Source: Dyella sp. EPa41 (GTDB lineage: Bacteria > Pseudomonadota > Gammaproteobacteria > Xanthomonadales > Rhodanobacteraceae). Taken from it: 40,920 bases of DNA. This document shows, one piece after another, positions 1-8,649 of the stretch; the first letter of the stretch is position 1, and each line of letters opens with the position of its first letter. The stretch covers positions 1 to 40,920 of the forward strand of contig NZ_BCPR01000041.1 in NCBI RefSeq assembly GCF_016586165.1, written 5' to 3'. The notes under the pieces were generated by a model. It was not told the DNA's origin, ran no database searches, and saw only the letters and a program-made list of their open reading frames with translations. Position numbers and translations under genes: made by a program.

Positions 1-41
1 ACCCACGTGCGCGACCGCCTTTCGCGCCAGTCTTCATGGCT

Positions 42-75
42 CGTCGTCCCGGCGTAGGCCGGGATCCAGGGCCTC
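42..75. repeat. REP-like palindrome
   Basis: A short palindrome built on CCCGGC-GTAG-GCCGGG followed by ATCCAG. A diverged copy (CATTCCGGCGCAGGCCGGAATCCAG) lies at 3638-3662. Palindromes of this form are dispersed between genes in many Proteobacteria. No open reading frame in the first 1.1 kb looks like a real gene. Confidence 0.55.
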
Positions 76-169
76 GGTTCCTGATTGTCGCGTTATCGTG
101 ACTGTGCCCGCCTGCCGCGGGCTTCCGCCCTCCTGCCGGCGACGCGAAGCTAGTCCCCGTGGGAAGGCC

Positions 170-486
170 GGGTTACTTTCTCTTGCTTGCCCAAGAGAAA
201 GTAACCAAAGAGAACGGCACCCCGCGTGGCGCTGGCCGGGCTTCGCCCAGCCAGTGCGTGAGGGGCGGCCGGGCTTTTCGACCGGGCTCCTGCCCGGACG
301 AAAAGTGCCCGACATCCGTGTCGGGCACCCCTGCGGGGCCTGATCGTCCACCCCTCACCGCCCCACAGGCGTTGGGTGAAGGCTCGTGCCGCGGCGCGGC
401 ACATCGCGTTGCGGAGAGGGTGGGCCGTTTCGAGATTGGGTTTGTTCTTGTGGGAGCGCACCCTGTGCGCGACAGCCCTTCGCCCC
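170..486. repeat. 317-bp multi-hairpin repeat, copy 1
   Basis: Nearly identical, with the same length, to 703-1019. It opens with a perfect 15-bp inverted repeat, GGTTACTTTCTCTTG, around a 6-nt loop. A hairpin GTGCCCGACA/TGTCGGGCAC follows, and the unit ends with the short motif GAGCGCACCCTGTGCGCGAC. A further 19-bp match (CGCCTGCCGCGGGCTTCCG) lies upstream of both copies, at 109 and 667. The long reading frames crossing it differ in all frames and look non-coding. I know similar units as dispersed intergenic repeats in Xanthomonad-type genomes; their function is unknown. Confidence 0.8.
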
Positions 487-562
487 AGGCCACACCCATG
501 GCAACTGCCCCCGCCGCGCACTACATCGCACCGAGAACATCGTGACCGCCGCCCATCCATTT

Positions 563-586
563 GTAGGAGCGCACCCTGTGCGCGAC
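563..586. repeat. Solo copy of the GAGCGCACCCTGTGCGCGAC motif
   Basis: The motif that closes each 317-bp repeat (450-473 and 983-1006) occurs alone here between them. Its core, GCGCAC-CCT-GTGCGC, is a 6-bp hairpin. A REP-type element is likely; copy number across the genome would confirm it. Confidence 0.6.
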
Positions 587-702
587 ATCCTTTCGCCCCG
601 GTCTACTCATCTTTTGCTTTTGACGAAGGCGATAGAGGTATGTATTGCTGCTTTCATCAGGTTGCTCGCCTGCCGCGGGCTTCCGAGCCGCTGCCGCGGC
701 CC

Positions 703-1019
703 GGGTCACTTTCTCTTGCTTGCCCAAGAGAAAGTAACCAAAGAGAACGGCACCCCGCGTGGCGCTGGCCGGGCTACGCCCAGCCAGTCCGTGAGGGGCG
801 GCCGGGCTTTTCGACCGGGCTCCTGCCCGGACGAAAAGTGCCCGACATCCGTGTCGGGCACCCCTGCGGGGCCTGCTCGTCCACCCCTCACCGCCCCACA
901 GGGGATGTTCGAAGGCTCGTGCCGCTGCGCGGCACATCGCGTTGCGGAGAGGGTGGGCCGTTTCGAGATTGGGTTTGTTCTTGTGGGAGCGCACCCTGTG
1001 CGCGACAGCACTTCGCCCC
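703..1019. repeat. 317-bp multi-hairpin repeat, copy 2
   Basis: Second copy of the unit at 170-486 in the same orientation, with only scattered substitutions (for example GGGTCACTTTC for GGGTTACTTTC). The region 1020-1166 after it is C-rich with no gene, and leads into the ribosome-binding site of the reductase gene at 1167. Confidence 0.8.
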
Positions 1020-1166
1020 CGTCCCCACACCCTCATCACCACAACTGCCGTACCCCTCACCACGCTCATACCCATCAGCCAGCCAAAAAAATCCCCGCCC
1101 ACTGTCGAAACCCCACCCACCCAAACGTCGCCTAGGTAAGGCAACACCCACCAAGGAAACCACCCC

Positions 1167-1805
1167 ATGCGCCCACTCATCCTGAAGATGTCCATCTCCC
1201 TCGACGGCTTCGTGGCCGGGCCGAACGGTGAGCTCGACTGGCTGTTCCGTACCAGCGACGAAGGCGGTCGCCGCTGGGTGGAAGAGATGCTCTGGCAGGC
1301 GGGCCTGCACGCGATGGGTAGCCGCACTTATGCCGACATGGCCAGTTTCTGGCCCACGTCGGACATGCCCATGGCGGCTCCCATGAACGAGATTCCCAAG
1401 GTCGTCTTCACGCGCCAGAAATCCCTGGATCTCGGCGCGGGCCGTACGACAGCCGCGCTGCGCGACGCCCAGTCAGCGGAACCGGCCGCCGCAGCACCGG
1501 CGCACGCGGCAAACCTCAAGAGCTGGACTGAAGCCGAAGTGGCCAGCGGCGACCTGGTCACCGAGATGACGCGGCTCAAGCAGCAGCCGGGCAAGTTCAT
1601 CCTCGCCCACGGCGGCGCGCAGTTCGCGCAGAGCCTGGTGGCGTCCGGTCTTATCGATGAATACCGGCTGGTCGTGCATCCGGTCATCCTGGGCAAGGGC
1701 CTGCCGCTTTTCAGCCAGCTGCCCAAGCCGCTGGACCTGGAGCTGCAGGCGATCACCGTCTTCCGCTCCGGCACCGCCGCGCACATCTATCGGCCGGTCC
1801 GGTAG
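1167..1805 (+). CDS. Dihydrofolate reductase family protein (RibD C-terminal domain)
   Basis: A 212-aa protein of the RibD C-terminal/DHFR-like fold, probably a cytosolic NAD(P)H-dependent reductase of unknown substrate. The start carries the family signature MSISLDGFVAGPNGELDW. The middle has MGSRTYADMASFW, the C-terminus FILAHGGAQFAQSLVASGLI followed by DEYRLVVHPVILGKGLPLF, and the family's usual length is matched. An AAGGAA ribosome-binding site precedes the ATG. A spacer of about 40 residues in the centre, rich in alanine, is longer than I expect for the family. These stand-alone relatives are often annotated as dihydrofolate reductase, but true folate activity is not established. The next gene, serS, is on the same strand 160 bp downstream and is functionally unrelated. 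Confidence 0.88.
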   Translation: MRPLILKMSISLDGFVAGPNGELDWLFRTSDEGGRRWVEEMLWQAGLHAMGSRTYADMASFWPTSDMPMAAPMNEIPKVVFTRQKSLDLGAGRTTAALRDAQSAEPAAAAPAHAANLKSWTEAEVASGDLVTEMTRLKQQPGKFILAHGGAQFAQSLVASGLIDEYRLVVHPVILGKGLPLFSQLPKPLDLELQAITVFRSGTAAHIYRPVR

Positions 1806-1952
1806 GGCCCGGCCGGCGACAAAGGCTGCGAACCACCGAACGCTCACCCACGGGCGGGAAAAGCCCCAGGCGACCCATCCCGGCCCGCTTCGGCCCGCGA
1901 CATTGCGACCCCCGGCGCCCGGCGGCGATAATCCCCGGTTCCGATGCCCTGA

Positions 1953-3245
<1,293 letters not shown>

Positions 3246-3253
3246 GCCCGGCC

Positions 3254-3613
3254 ATGAGCAACCAGCGCTGGGACAAGGTGGAACTCGCAGCCAGCTACAC
3301 GCTGCTGACCATCCTTGCCACCGAACTGCTGACCCGCCTCGGGCTGGTCAGCATGTTCGAGATCCCCACGGTGGACCTGGTGCTGAGCATCATCGCCACC
3401 GTGCTGGTACTCGGCGCCTTCTGGTTCGCCCGCCACAGCCGCAAACTGCGCTTCGCCGTGATCGCCTTCGCCGCCGCCACCCAACTGGTGCCGATGGTGA
3501 TCCGCCAGCCGGTATTGCTGCTGCCCCTGATCGGCGCCGCGGTTCCGGTGGGCATCATGCTGTGGGCGATGATCGCGTTGTCGAAAAAAGGGCAGGGCAG
3601 AGCCCATTCCTGA
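3254..3613 (+). CDS. Small integral membrane protein
   Basis: A 119-aa protein of unknown function, starting 8 bp after serS and so probably in its transcript. It has a polar N-terminus followed by about four hydrophobic stretches (YTLLTILATELL, VDLVLSIIATVLVLGAFWF, FAVIAFAAATQLVPMVI, VLLLPLIGAAVPVGIMLWAM) and a short basic tail, as expected for a small inner-membrane protein. No catalytic motif is visible. Homologues beside serS in related genomes would be the best support; I do not recognise the family. Confidence 0.8.
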   Translation: MSNQRWDKVELAASYTLLTILATELLTRLGLVSMFEIPTVDLVLSIIATVLVLGAFWFARHSRKLRFAVIAFAAATQLVPMVIRQPVLLLPLIGAAVPVGIMLWAMIALSKKGQGRAHS

Positions 3614-3636
3614 TAGGATGGCGCCCCCTAAAGCTC

Positions 3637-3663
3637 GTCATTCCGGCGCAGGCCGGAATCCAG
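3637..3663. repeat. REP-like palindrome CATTCCGGCGCAGGCCGGAATCCAG
   Basis: ATTCCGGC-GCAG-GCCGGAAT is an imperfect hairpin just after the membrane protein gene. It is related to the element at 42-75 and may also act as a transcript-end stabiliser. Confidence 0.55.
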
Positions 3664-3693
3664 TAGCCCAGTGCCCAACTGGAAAACAAACCT

Positions 3694-3818
3694 GGAGAGA
3701 TGGCCGAGTGATTTAAGGCAGCCGTCTTGACGCGAAGGCAGGACGCCGAAGCGAACATCGACGAAGTCGATGGCCCCGAAGGGGTGAAGGGCAGGATGCC
3801 CGGAATCAAACTGCCGTA
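3694..3818 (+). pseudogene. Interrupted tRNA-Ser copy
   Basis: Positions 3694-3731 repeat the first 38 nt of the intact tRNA-Ser at 3855, with only two substitutions, up to the anticodon (…GTCTTGA). About 78 nt of unrelated, hairpin-rich DNA follow. The tRNA sequence then resumes briefly (AACTGCCGTAG, ending about 3818) and is lost. The T arm and CCA end are missing. It cannot make a normal tRNA and is best read as a tandem tRNA duplicate broken by an insertion in the anticodon loop. Confidence 0.65.
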
Positions 3819-3854
3819 GCGGCGCGCAGAGCGCGCCTGCCACGGAGACAAATC

Positions 3855-3944
3855 GGAGAGATGGCCGAGTGGTTTAAGGCAGCAGTCTTGAAAACTGCCG
3901 TAGGTGTAAGCCTACCGTGGGTTCGAATCCCACTCTCTCCGCCA
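3855..3944 (+). tRNA. tRNA-Ser(UGA)
   Basis: A complete 90-nt serine tRNA. The acceptor GGAGAGA pairs with TCTCTCC, the discriminator is G and CCA is encoded. The anticodon loop CTTGAAA holds anticodon TGA at 3889-3891. A long variable arm typical of tRNA-Ser (TAGGTGTAAGCCTA) and the T loop TTCGAAT are present. Its 3' end is the attachment target of the downstream element: CCACTCTCTCCGCCA recurs at 4108-4122 and 16709-16723. Confidence 0.96.
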
Positions 3945-3982
3945 GATACGCAAGCGCCCCCACATGGGGGCGTTTGCGTATC
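3945..3982 (+). terminator. Hairpin terminator after tRNA-Ser
   Basis: A 17-bp stem, 3945-3961 with 3966-3982, begins at the base after the CCA end. It has one G-T pair and a 4-nt loop. The homologous hairpin at 16725-16760 has different bases but the same pairing, so the structure is conserved by compensating changes. There is no long T run, so it may serve 3'-end processing as well as termination. Confidence 0.65.
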
Positions 3983-4107
3983 TGATGGACAGACGGGGAT
4001 GAGAACCCACCGTTCGACAAATTTGCAGGAGCAAATTTGGACGGCCGAAGGCCGGCCCCGCAGCGCGCAGCGCGGAGGGGTTGGGTGCATGGATGCACCC
4101 AACAATC

Positions 4108-4122
4108 CCACTCTCTCCGCCA
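4108..4122 (+). other. Left attachment site (attL) of the island
   Basis: CCACTCTCTCCGCCA, identical to the last 15 nt of tRNA-Ser and to 16709-16723. The integrase gene starts 128 bp inside, which is the usual arrangement for tRNA-targeting tyrosine integrases. Confidence 0.65.
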
Positions 4123-4134
4123 AAACGGCAAAGA

Positions 4135-4158
4135 AGCCCTAGAAATAGGGCTTTTTTG
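4135..4158. terminator. Intrinsic terminator at the island's left edge
   Basis: AGCCCTA-GAAA-TAGGGCT followed by six T residues: a textbook rho-independent hairpin just inside attL, insulating the integrase from tRNA transcription. Confidence 0.8.
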
Positions 4159-4250
4159 TTGTCTGAGAAAAGGCACGTCACTCCACATATCGCTCCACAT
4201 CCTTACCTCCTTTCTTGCGAAGAAAGGAGGGCAAAGAAGGCTGAGCCGAT

Positions 4251-5729
4251 ATGCGCATCCCGAACTACCTGCGACTTGCCCCATATGGGGTATGGCATTT
4301 TCGCCAGCGCCTACCTTCCCGACAGGCCCGTGAGACGGGCAAGACTGAACTCACCAAAAGCCTTGGGACACGAGACCTGTTGACGGCGCAGAAACGTGCG
4401 CTGGCCCTTGTTCAGGGGTATGCTCAAAGCCAGCAAGTTGATGGGGAGTGGCTGCGTCTTATGACGCGTCCGCGACACGTCAACGGGCATCCACAGGTCA
4501 GGGGGCTGAGTGTGGCTAAGGATGGCATTCCAACGGTTTCTGAGGTCGCTCAAGGGAAGACGCCTGAGCGTTATAAGGTCATCCGTCACCCAGATGGCAC
4601 CGTAGAAATTGAAGCCAACGGTAAGGCAGACCATAGCTTTGCCATGGATGCGCTAGAGCGCATCGGTCCATTAGACCAGGAGCCCTACTATCAGGAACTC
4701 TTGCGCGCCGCTCAGGCCGCTGAGTCTCAGCGGGTTCTTCCAACCCCTGACCCTGCATCAAAGATTCCGGTTATTGCCATCGGCAAGGCTGTGACTCAGT
4801 GGCTGGCTGAGATTAAGTCCAGCACAAAGACCAAGACCTTCAAAATTAAAACAACAGCGGTTGAGGGGGTCGCCAAACACTACGGCGAAAAGAACTCACT
4901 CAAGAATGCGGGTCGCCTCGATGTAGGCAACTGGGTCATGGCACTTCGGGCCAGCAAGCTCGAAACCCCAACCATCGTCAACAAACTCAGCTATCTCAGG
5001 GGCTTCTTCGATTGGTCGAAGGCTCGTGGGTATTACCCAACATTTTCTTGCGATGAGAACCCAGCAGCAGGCCAGGTTGTTTACGGCCCCCGTGAGAAGC
5101 GCAAGCGTAGGGCGTTGGGTTTCAAGCCATTCACCACCGAACAGATCCAAGCGTTGTATGACGCTAAGACGATGGAGCAGGGTCTGAGTGAATCGGCCCG
5201 TTGGGGTGCTTGGATTGGACTCTATACGGGCGCCCGCGTGGCGGAAGTTGGACAACTGACGTTGGCTGACTTCGTGGAAGTCGAAGGCATCCCCTGTGTC
5301 CGCATCTGCGAAGAGTCTGAGGGGCAATCGGTCAAGTCGGACATCAGCATCCGAACGATTCCTATCCATCCAAAGCTCATCAAGCTTGGCCTTCTGAAAC
5401 GCGTCGAGTCACTGCGTAAAGCAGGAGAAACACGTCTTTTTCCGAGCGTGAAGACCGATGGCGTCAACGGGATGGGAAATTGGCTATCGAAGGCTTTCAG
5501 TCGTCATGTTTTGGCGACAGTTGGAAAGCCGGAGAAAGGCAAGTTCGGTTTCCACAGTCTCAGAAAGTCTTTCATTCAGGGGCTACAGACTTTGGGCGTG
5601 CCTTCTGAGATTCGCGCTGCGTATGTGGGGCATGAGCTGGACGATGAACATCATTCTGCTTACAGCAGGGCTCCAACCATGAAGGAGTTGCTGGATGCGG
5701 TGAAGAAGTTGGATTGGGGACCCGTATGA
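4251..5729 (+). CDS. Tyrosine recombinase (site-specific integrase)
   Basis: A 492-aa phage-type integrase that would catalyse insertion and excision of the island at the tRNA-Ser 3' end. The N-terminus (MRIPNYLRLAPYGVWHFRQR) is the short arm-binding domain usual in this group, followed by a core-binding SAM-like region at about 170-260. The catalytic residues are all visible: R329 in TGARVAEVG, H435-x-x-R438 in FHSLRKSF, H461 in YVGHELDD and the nucleophile Y471 in SAYSRAP. The protein is therefore probably active. The start lies 128 bp from attL. The stop overlaps the ATG of the next gene (ATGA), so the HEPN-type protein is translationally coupled to it. Confidence 0.95.
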   Translation: MRIPNYLRLAPYGVWHFRQRLPSRQARETGKTELTKSLGTRDLLTAQKRALALVQGYAQSQQVDGEWLRLMTRPRHVNGHPQVRGLSVAKDGIPTVSEVAQGKTPERYKVIRHPDGTVEIEANGKADHSFAMDALERIGPLDQEPYYQELLRAAQAAESQRVLPTPDPASKIPVIAIGKAVTQWLAEIKSSTKTKTFKIKTTAVEGVAKHYGEKNSLKNAGRLDVGNWVMALRASKLETPTIVNKLSYLRGFFDWSKARGYYPTFSCDENPAAGQVVYGPREKRKRRALGFKPFTTEQIQALYDAKTMEQGLSESARWGAWIGLYTGARVAEVGQLTLADFVEVEGIPCVRICEESEGQSVKSDISIRTIPIHPKLIKLGLLKRVESLRKAGETRLFPSVKTDGVNGMGNWLSKAFSRHVLATVGKPEKGKFGFHSLRKSFIQGLQTLGVPSEIRAAYVGHELDDEHHSAYSRAPTMKELLDAVKKLDWGPV

Positions 5730-6691
5730 CTGGCAAGGAACACCCACTCTATCGCAATGCACTTAATGCGATTCAAGTCGGAGTTGAAGATTTTAAGGCT
5801 GATTCTCCAGCCCGTATCGCCTCCGCTGTTCGCAATTTGACTTCGGGAATCTTGCTTCTCTGCAAAGAAAAACTGCGTCGTCTATCTCCAGATGATGAGA
5901 TTCTTATCTGGAAGAACATCAAGCCTGTTTTGAAGGCGGATGGCAGTGTTCATTTTGAAAAGGCTGGTCGAACGACGGTCGATGTTCGAGATATTTTGGA
6001 GCGCTTCAACAATTGTGGGGTGGAGTGCGATTCAAAACTTCTCCAGCGCGTAGCGGATGTTCGAAACGCTGTGGAGCACCACTATGTAGAAGACCAAGCT
6101 CAGATTCGTGGCGCCTTCGTAGATGGACTGCGTTTCCTTTCCCAGTTCATGCCAGAGCACTTGGGGATCAATCCGCGAGACGCGTTGGGGGCCGAAGTCT
6201 GGGAGACTCTTGTTGGTCTGAAGGAAATCGAGGACGCATTGCGGGCTGAGTGTCGTCTCACCTATCAAGACATGGATTGGCCACCTTTGTTAAAAGAGGC
6301 CATCGAAAACGTAGGTTGCCCTGAGTGCCGTTCGCCCCTTGTTAGGCAGGTAGAGACTGAAAACACGGACGCTTTTATGGCGACATGGGAGTGTGCTGCC
6401 TGTGGTCATCAAGAGGATGCGCAGGATTGGGTGGGAAAGGTCATTCCGGAGCACTATGCGGCTGAAAGCTTCATTGCAGCCAAGGATGGTGATGGGCAAC
6501 CCATAGATGCTTGTCCAGAGTGTGGTGAGGATGCCTTCGTTCATGAAATATCCCAGTGCCTGGCGTGTGGATTTGAGTTCGAGGGTGCTGGGGAATGCGC
6601 CATTTGTGGGGAGCCTCTTGGTCTAGAGGACTACGAAGAGACGCTCTGTTCCTATCATCGATATGTGGTGGAAAAGGAGCGCGACCGATAG
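5726..6691 (+). CDS. HEPN-like protein with C-terminal zinc ribbons
   Basis: A 321-aa protein that I do not recognise as a named family. The start is the ATG that overlaps the integrase stop. Residues about 1-120 look like an all-helical HEPN domain: an ARIASAVRNLTSGILLLCKEKL helix (split here as ARIASAVRNL and TSGILLLCKEKL) and, near its end, R113-N-A-V-E-H118, the R-x4-H arrangement of HEPN ribonucleases. The C-terminal half holds several CxxC pairs (GCPECRS with ECAACGH, ACPECGE with CLACGFE, and ECAICGE) typical of nucleic-acid-binding zinc ribbons. HEPN RNases are common in defence and toxin systems, so an RNA-cutting role is plausible but inferred. Coupling to the integrase could instead mean a role in element biology. 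Confidence 0.72.
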   Translation: MTGKEHPLYRNALNAIQVGVEDFKADSPARIASAVRNLTSGILLLCKEKLRRLSPDDEILIWKNIKPVLKADGSVHFEKAGRTTVDVRDILERFNNCGVECDSKLLQRVADVRNAVEHHYVEDQAQIRGAFVDGLRFLSQFMPEHLGINPRDALGAEVWETLVGLKEIEDALRAECRLTYQDMDWPPLLKEAIENVGCPECRSPLVRQVETENTDAFMATWECAACGHQEDAQDWVGKVIPEHYAAESFIAAKDGDGQPIDACPECGEDAFVHEISQCLACGFEFEGAGECAICGEPLGLEDYEETLCSYHRYVVEKERDR

Positions 6692-6752
6692 AGCGGTGAT
6701 TGGTTTCACCGGGGGATGTTTTTCGCTGTTCTTGCTCGAGGACTTCTGGAAG

Positions 6753-7358
6753 ATGAGTAGCACCTGGGATGAAGTCACCGCTATATGTACGGGCGTGGCA
6801 GCAATTGCTACCGCCGTGATGGCTGGTTTCACTTGGAAAGCCATTAAGGATAGTCAAAAACAACACTTTGACTTGCACCAGCAAGGTACCGATGCTCAAG
6901 TACTAAGCGAGAAGCATCATCAGAATTCGTTCCGGCCCATAGTGGTCGTCTCTCCATATGATGGAGTAGATCCGGTGGACCGTTCTGGCATTCTAAATTT
7001 CGATGGCACAGCTCGAACCGGAAACACCCGTCTGATCTTCATCTACGGACTCCTAAAGAATGTTGGCGTGGGTCCGGCACTAGTTGTTCGCCTTCACCTT
7101 CGGGCAATGGAAACCAAGGACTACGGGAGTACCCACGAACTATCGCCTCTTCAACTTGGAGAGGCGAGGGGTGGCGTTGATGCACCTCTCAAGCTAGTTC
7201 TACAGGTCAATGACGCGTTCAATGAAACCGACTTTGCACTTGCAAGCGGAACACTTTGGGAGCTTGTCATTGAGTATGAGGATGTGTTCGGAAATAGGTT
7301 TAGAACGACTCACGCTAAGAACTCTCAACGTCCGTGGACTTTGGTTGAAAAGGTGTAA
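6753..7358 (+). CDS. Single-pass membrane protein of unknown function
   Basis: A 201-aa protein starting MSSTWDEVTAICTGVAAIAT. It has one hydrophobic helix near residues 7-30 followed by a basic, glutamine-rich linker (KAIKDSQKQHFDLHQQ) and a soluble, beta-rich remainder. The layout matches small anchored proteins found in many mobile elements. A longer frame from ATG 6663 would overlap the previous gene and adds no recognisable sequence, so the internal ATG is preferred; its ribosome-binding site is weak. No catalytic motif is visible. Confidence 0.6.
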   Translation: MSSTWDEVTAICTGVAAIATAVMAGFTWKAIKDSQKQHFDLHQQGTDAQVLSEKHHQNSFRPIVVVSPYDGVDPVDRSGILNFDGTARTGNTRLIFIYGLLKNVGVGPALVVRLHLRAMETKDYGSTHELSPLQLGEARGGVDAPLKLVLQVNDAFNETDFALASGTLWELVIEYEDVFGNRFRTTHAKNSQRPWTLVEKV

Positions 7359-7377
7359 GGGCTTGCAAGGATGAGGC

Positions 7378-8142
7378 ATGGAAAAGTGCTACATGTGCGA
7401 CAGGGAGGCCACCTCAAGAGAGCATGTGCCGCCCAAATGTTTGTTCCCTGAGGGCAAGGACATGGATGGAGAGAATCATCGAAGTAACCTGATTACGGTT
7501 CCTTCATGCGACCTCCACAATACAGCGAAGTCCAGGGATGATGAATTTTTGATGGTAAGCCTTGCTGGAATTATCGGTAACAACTCCATCGGCTACCGTC
7601 ATAAGTTTGGAAAGGTCAATAAAGCAATCAGGCGCAGTGCAAACAAGCTTCTTTTAGCAACGTTCAAAGGCAAGCAGCGCTTCTATGTAGTCGAAGTTGG
7701 TCCGAACAAGTTCGTAGATGTCATCTGGGGAACGCCTGATTCGGAACGATTGAAAGTCTGCTTCGAGCATATCGTTCACGGCCTTCATTTCCACCACTTT
7801 GGCCACACGTTCAGAGGTCGCATCAAGCTGCATTTTGCGTATCTTTGGAGTGATAACAAGAACGCGACAAGCTTCCGCGATCTTATAAAAGCAAAGTTGG
7901 ACGTTGAGCTTGCCGGGAGAGATAAATTTGGTGAGAACCAAGGTGTCTTCTACTACCAAATCACAGACAGAGACCAGTTTGACCTCTACATGTTCAGACT
8001 ATGCTTCTACGGTGGAATTAACGTGCATGCCGCCATGATTCCGGAGCATGCTGACGTGCAAAAGGACCTGGCTTGGATGCTGGTTGAAGGTGGCATCAAG
8101 ACCATCTTTAACGTCGGCGATAAGAAATTTGAGTTCAACTGA
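7378..8142 (+). CDS. HNH-type zinc-finger protein (putative endonuclease)
   Basis: A 254-aa protein with an N-terminal HNH-like module: C4-x2-C7, then R14-E15-H16-V-P-P-K, C44-x2-H47-N48 and the K51-S-R-D-D-E tail. This is the order of zinc ligands and catalytic His/Asn seen in HNH nucleases of the 'EHVPP' type. The C-terminal 180 residues have no obvious domain and may choose the target. It leads a tight gene group (7378-9397) with two unknown proteins. By analogy such proteins may act in DNA restriction; this is inference, and activity cannot be judged from sequence alone. Confidence 0.72.
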   Translation: MEKCYMCDREATSREHVPPKCLFPEGKDMDGENHRSNLITVPSCDLHNTAKSRDDEFLMVSLAGIIGNNSIGYRHKFGKVNKAIRRSANKLLLATFKGKQRFYVVEVGPNKFVDVIWGTPDSERLKVCFEHIVHGLHFHHFGHTFRGRIKLHFAYLWSDNKNATSFRDLIKAKLDVELAGRDKFGENQGVFYYQITDRDQFDLYMFRLCFYGGINVHAAMIPEHADVQKDLAWMLVEGGIKTIFNVGDKKFEFN

Positions 8143-8169
8143 TTTTCGTATACGGACAGGGGTGGCTAG

Positions 8170-8649
8170 ATGAGTGATGAAGGGAAGTTGACGGTTGAGA
8201 TTGAGCGCCTACGTTTCAGTGGCGAAGTGATGGCGGACCACCCCGTAACCATCCTTCCTGCGAATATGAATGCGTTGCCTCCCGAGTACGAGTACAGCTC
8301 GACATCGATGTCCTTCTATAAGTATGCAAGAGGGCACCTTGCGCTTGACTACCTCACGAAGCCGGAAAGGTTGTACACACAGCAGTCAGTCGATGTGTTT
8401 CTACCAGCCTTCCTGTTTGGTGTTGGTCAGGTTGTCGAGAATCCAGACTTGGTGAAGATGCTCTTAGAAGTCATCGTCAACTTTGCCAAGGAGACCTTCG
8501 TTGGTGACAAGGCGCCGATAGTCAAGGCGACTTTCTTATCAAGGAAAACCGAGGAGGAGAAGTACGTTAGTGTGACCTATGAGGGTCCCTTGGAAGGTCT
8601 TGCGAGTGTCGCTCCTGCTTTCCTTAAGGCCATCAAGCATGAGGACTGA
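8170..8649 (+). CDS. Hypothetical protein, 159 aa
   Basis: An acidic soluble protein with no motif that I recognise. It follows the HNH gene by 27 bp and overlaps the next gene by 11 bp, so the three probably work together. A moderately hydrophobic stretch near residues 75-115 (VFLPAFLFGVGQVVENPD) could be a buried helix. The start MSDEGKLTV is preceded by the purine-rich GGGGTGG. Confidence 0.65.
   Translation: MSDEGKLTVEIERLRFSGEVMADHPVTILPANMNALPPEYEYSSTSMSFYKYARGHLALDYLTKPERLYTQQSVDVFLPAFLFGVGQVVENPDLVKMLLEVIVNFAKETFVGDKAPIVKATFLSRKTEEEKYVSVTYEGPLEGLASVAPAFLKAIKHED

Larger units (their letters stand above)
3930..4122 (+). repeat. tRNA-Ser tail unit, left copy
   Basis: A unit that begins and ends with the tRNA-Ser 3' end (CCACTCTCTCCGCCA at 3930-3944 and 4108-4122). 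Between them lie the terminator hairpin, AAATTTGC-AGGA-GCAAATTT (4019-4038), a GC-rich GCGCGCAGCGCG segment and GTTGGGTGCAT-GG-ATGCACCCAAC (4080-4103). The same order of elements recurs at 16709-16893 on the other side of the island. The reading frames across it encode no recognisable protein. Confidence 0.75.

Noticed and set aside
376-1327. Long overlapping frames of 200-270 codons in the first 1.3 kb on both strands
   Set aside because: They run through the 317-bp repeats in several frames, have no domain or ribosome-binding site, and are explained by GC-rich repetitive DNA.
3945-4107. Left tail unit as a coding region
   Set aside because: Frames across it differ between its two copies, while the hairpins are kept, so selection appears to act on structure rather than protein.
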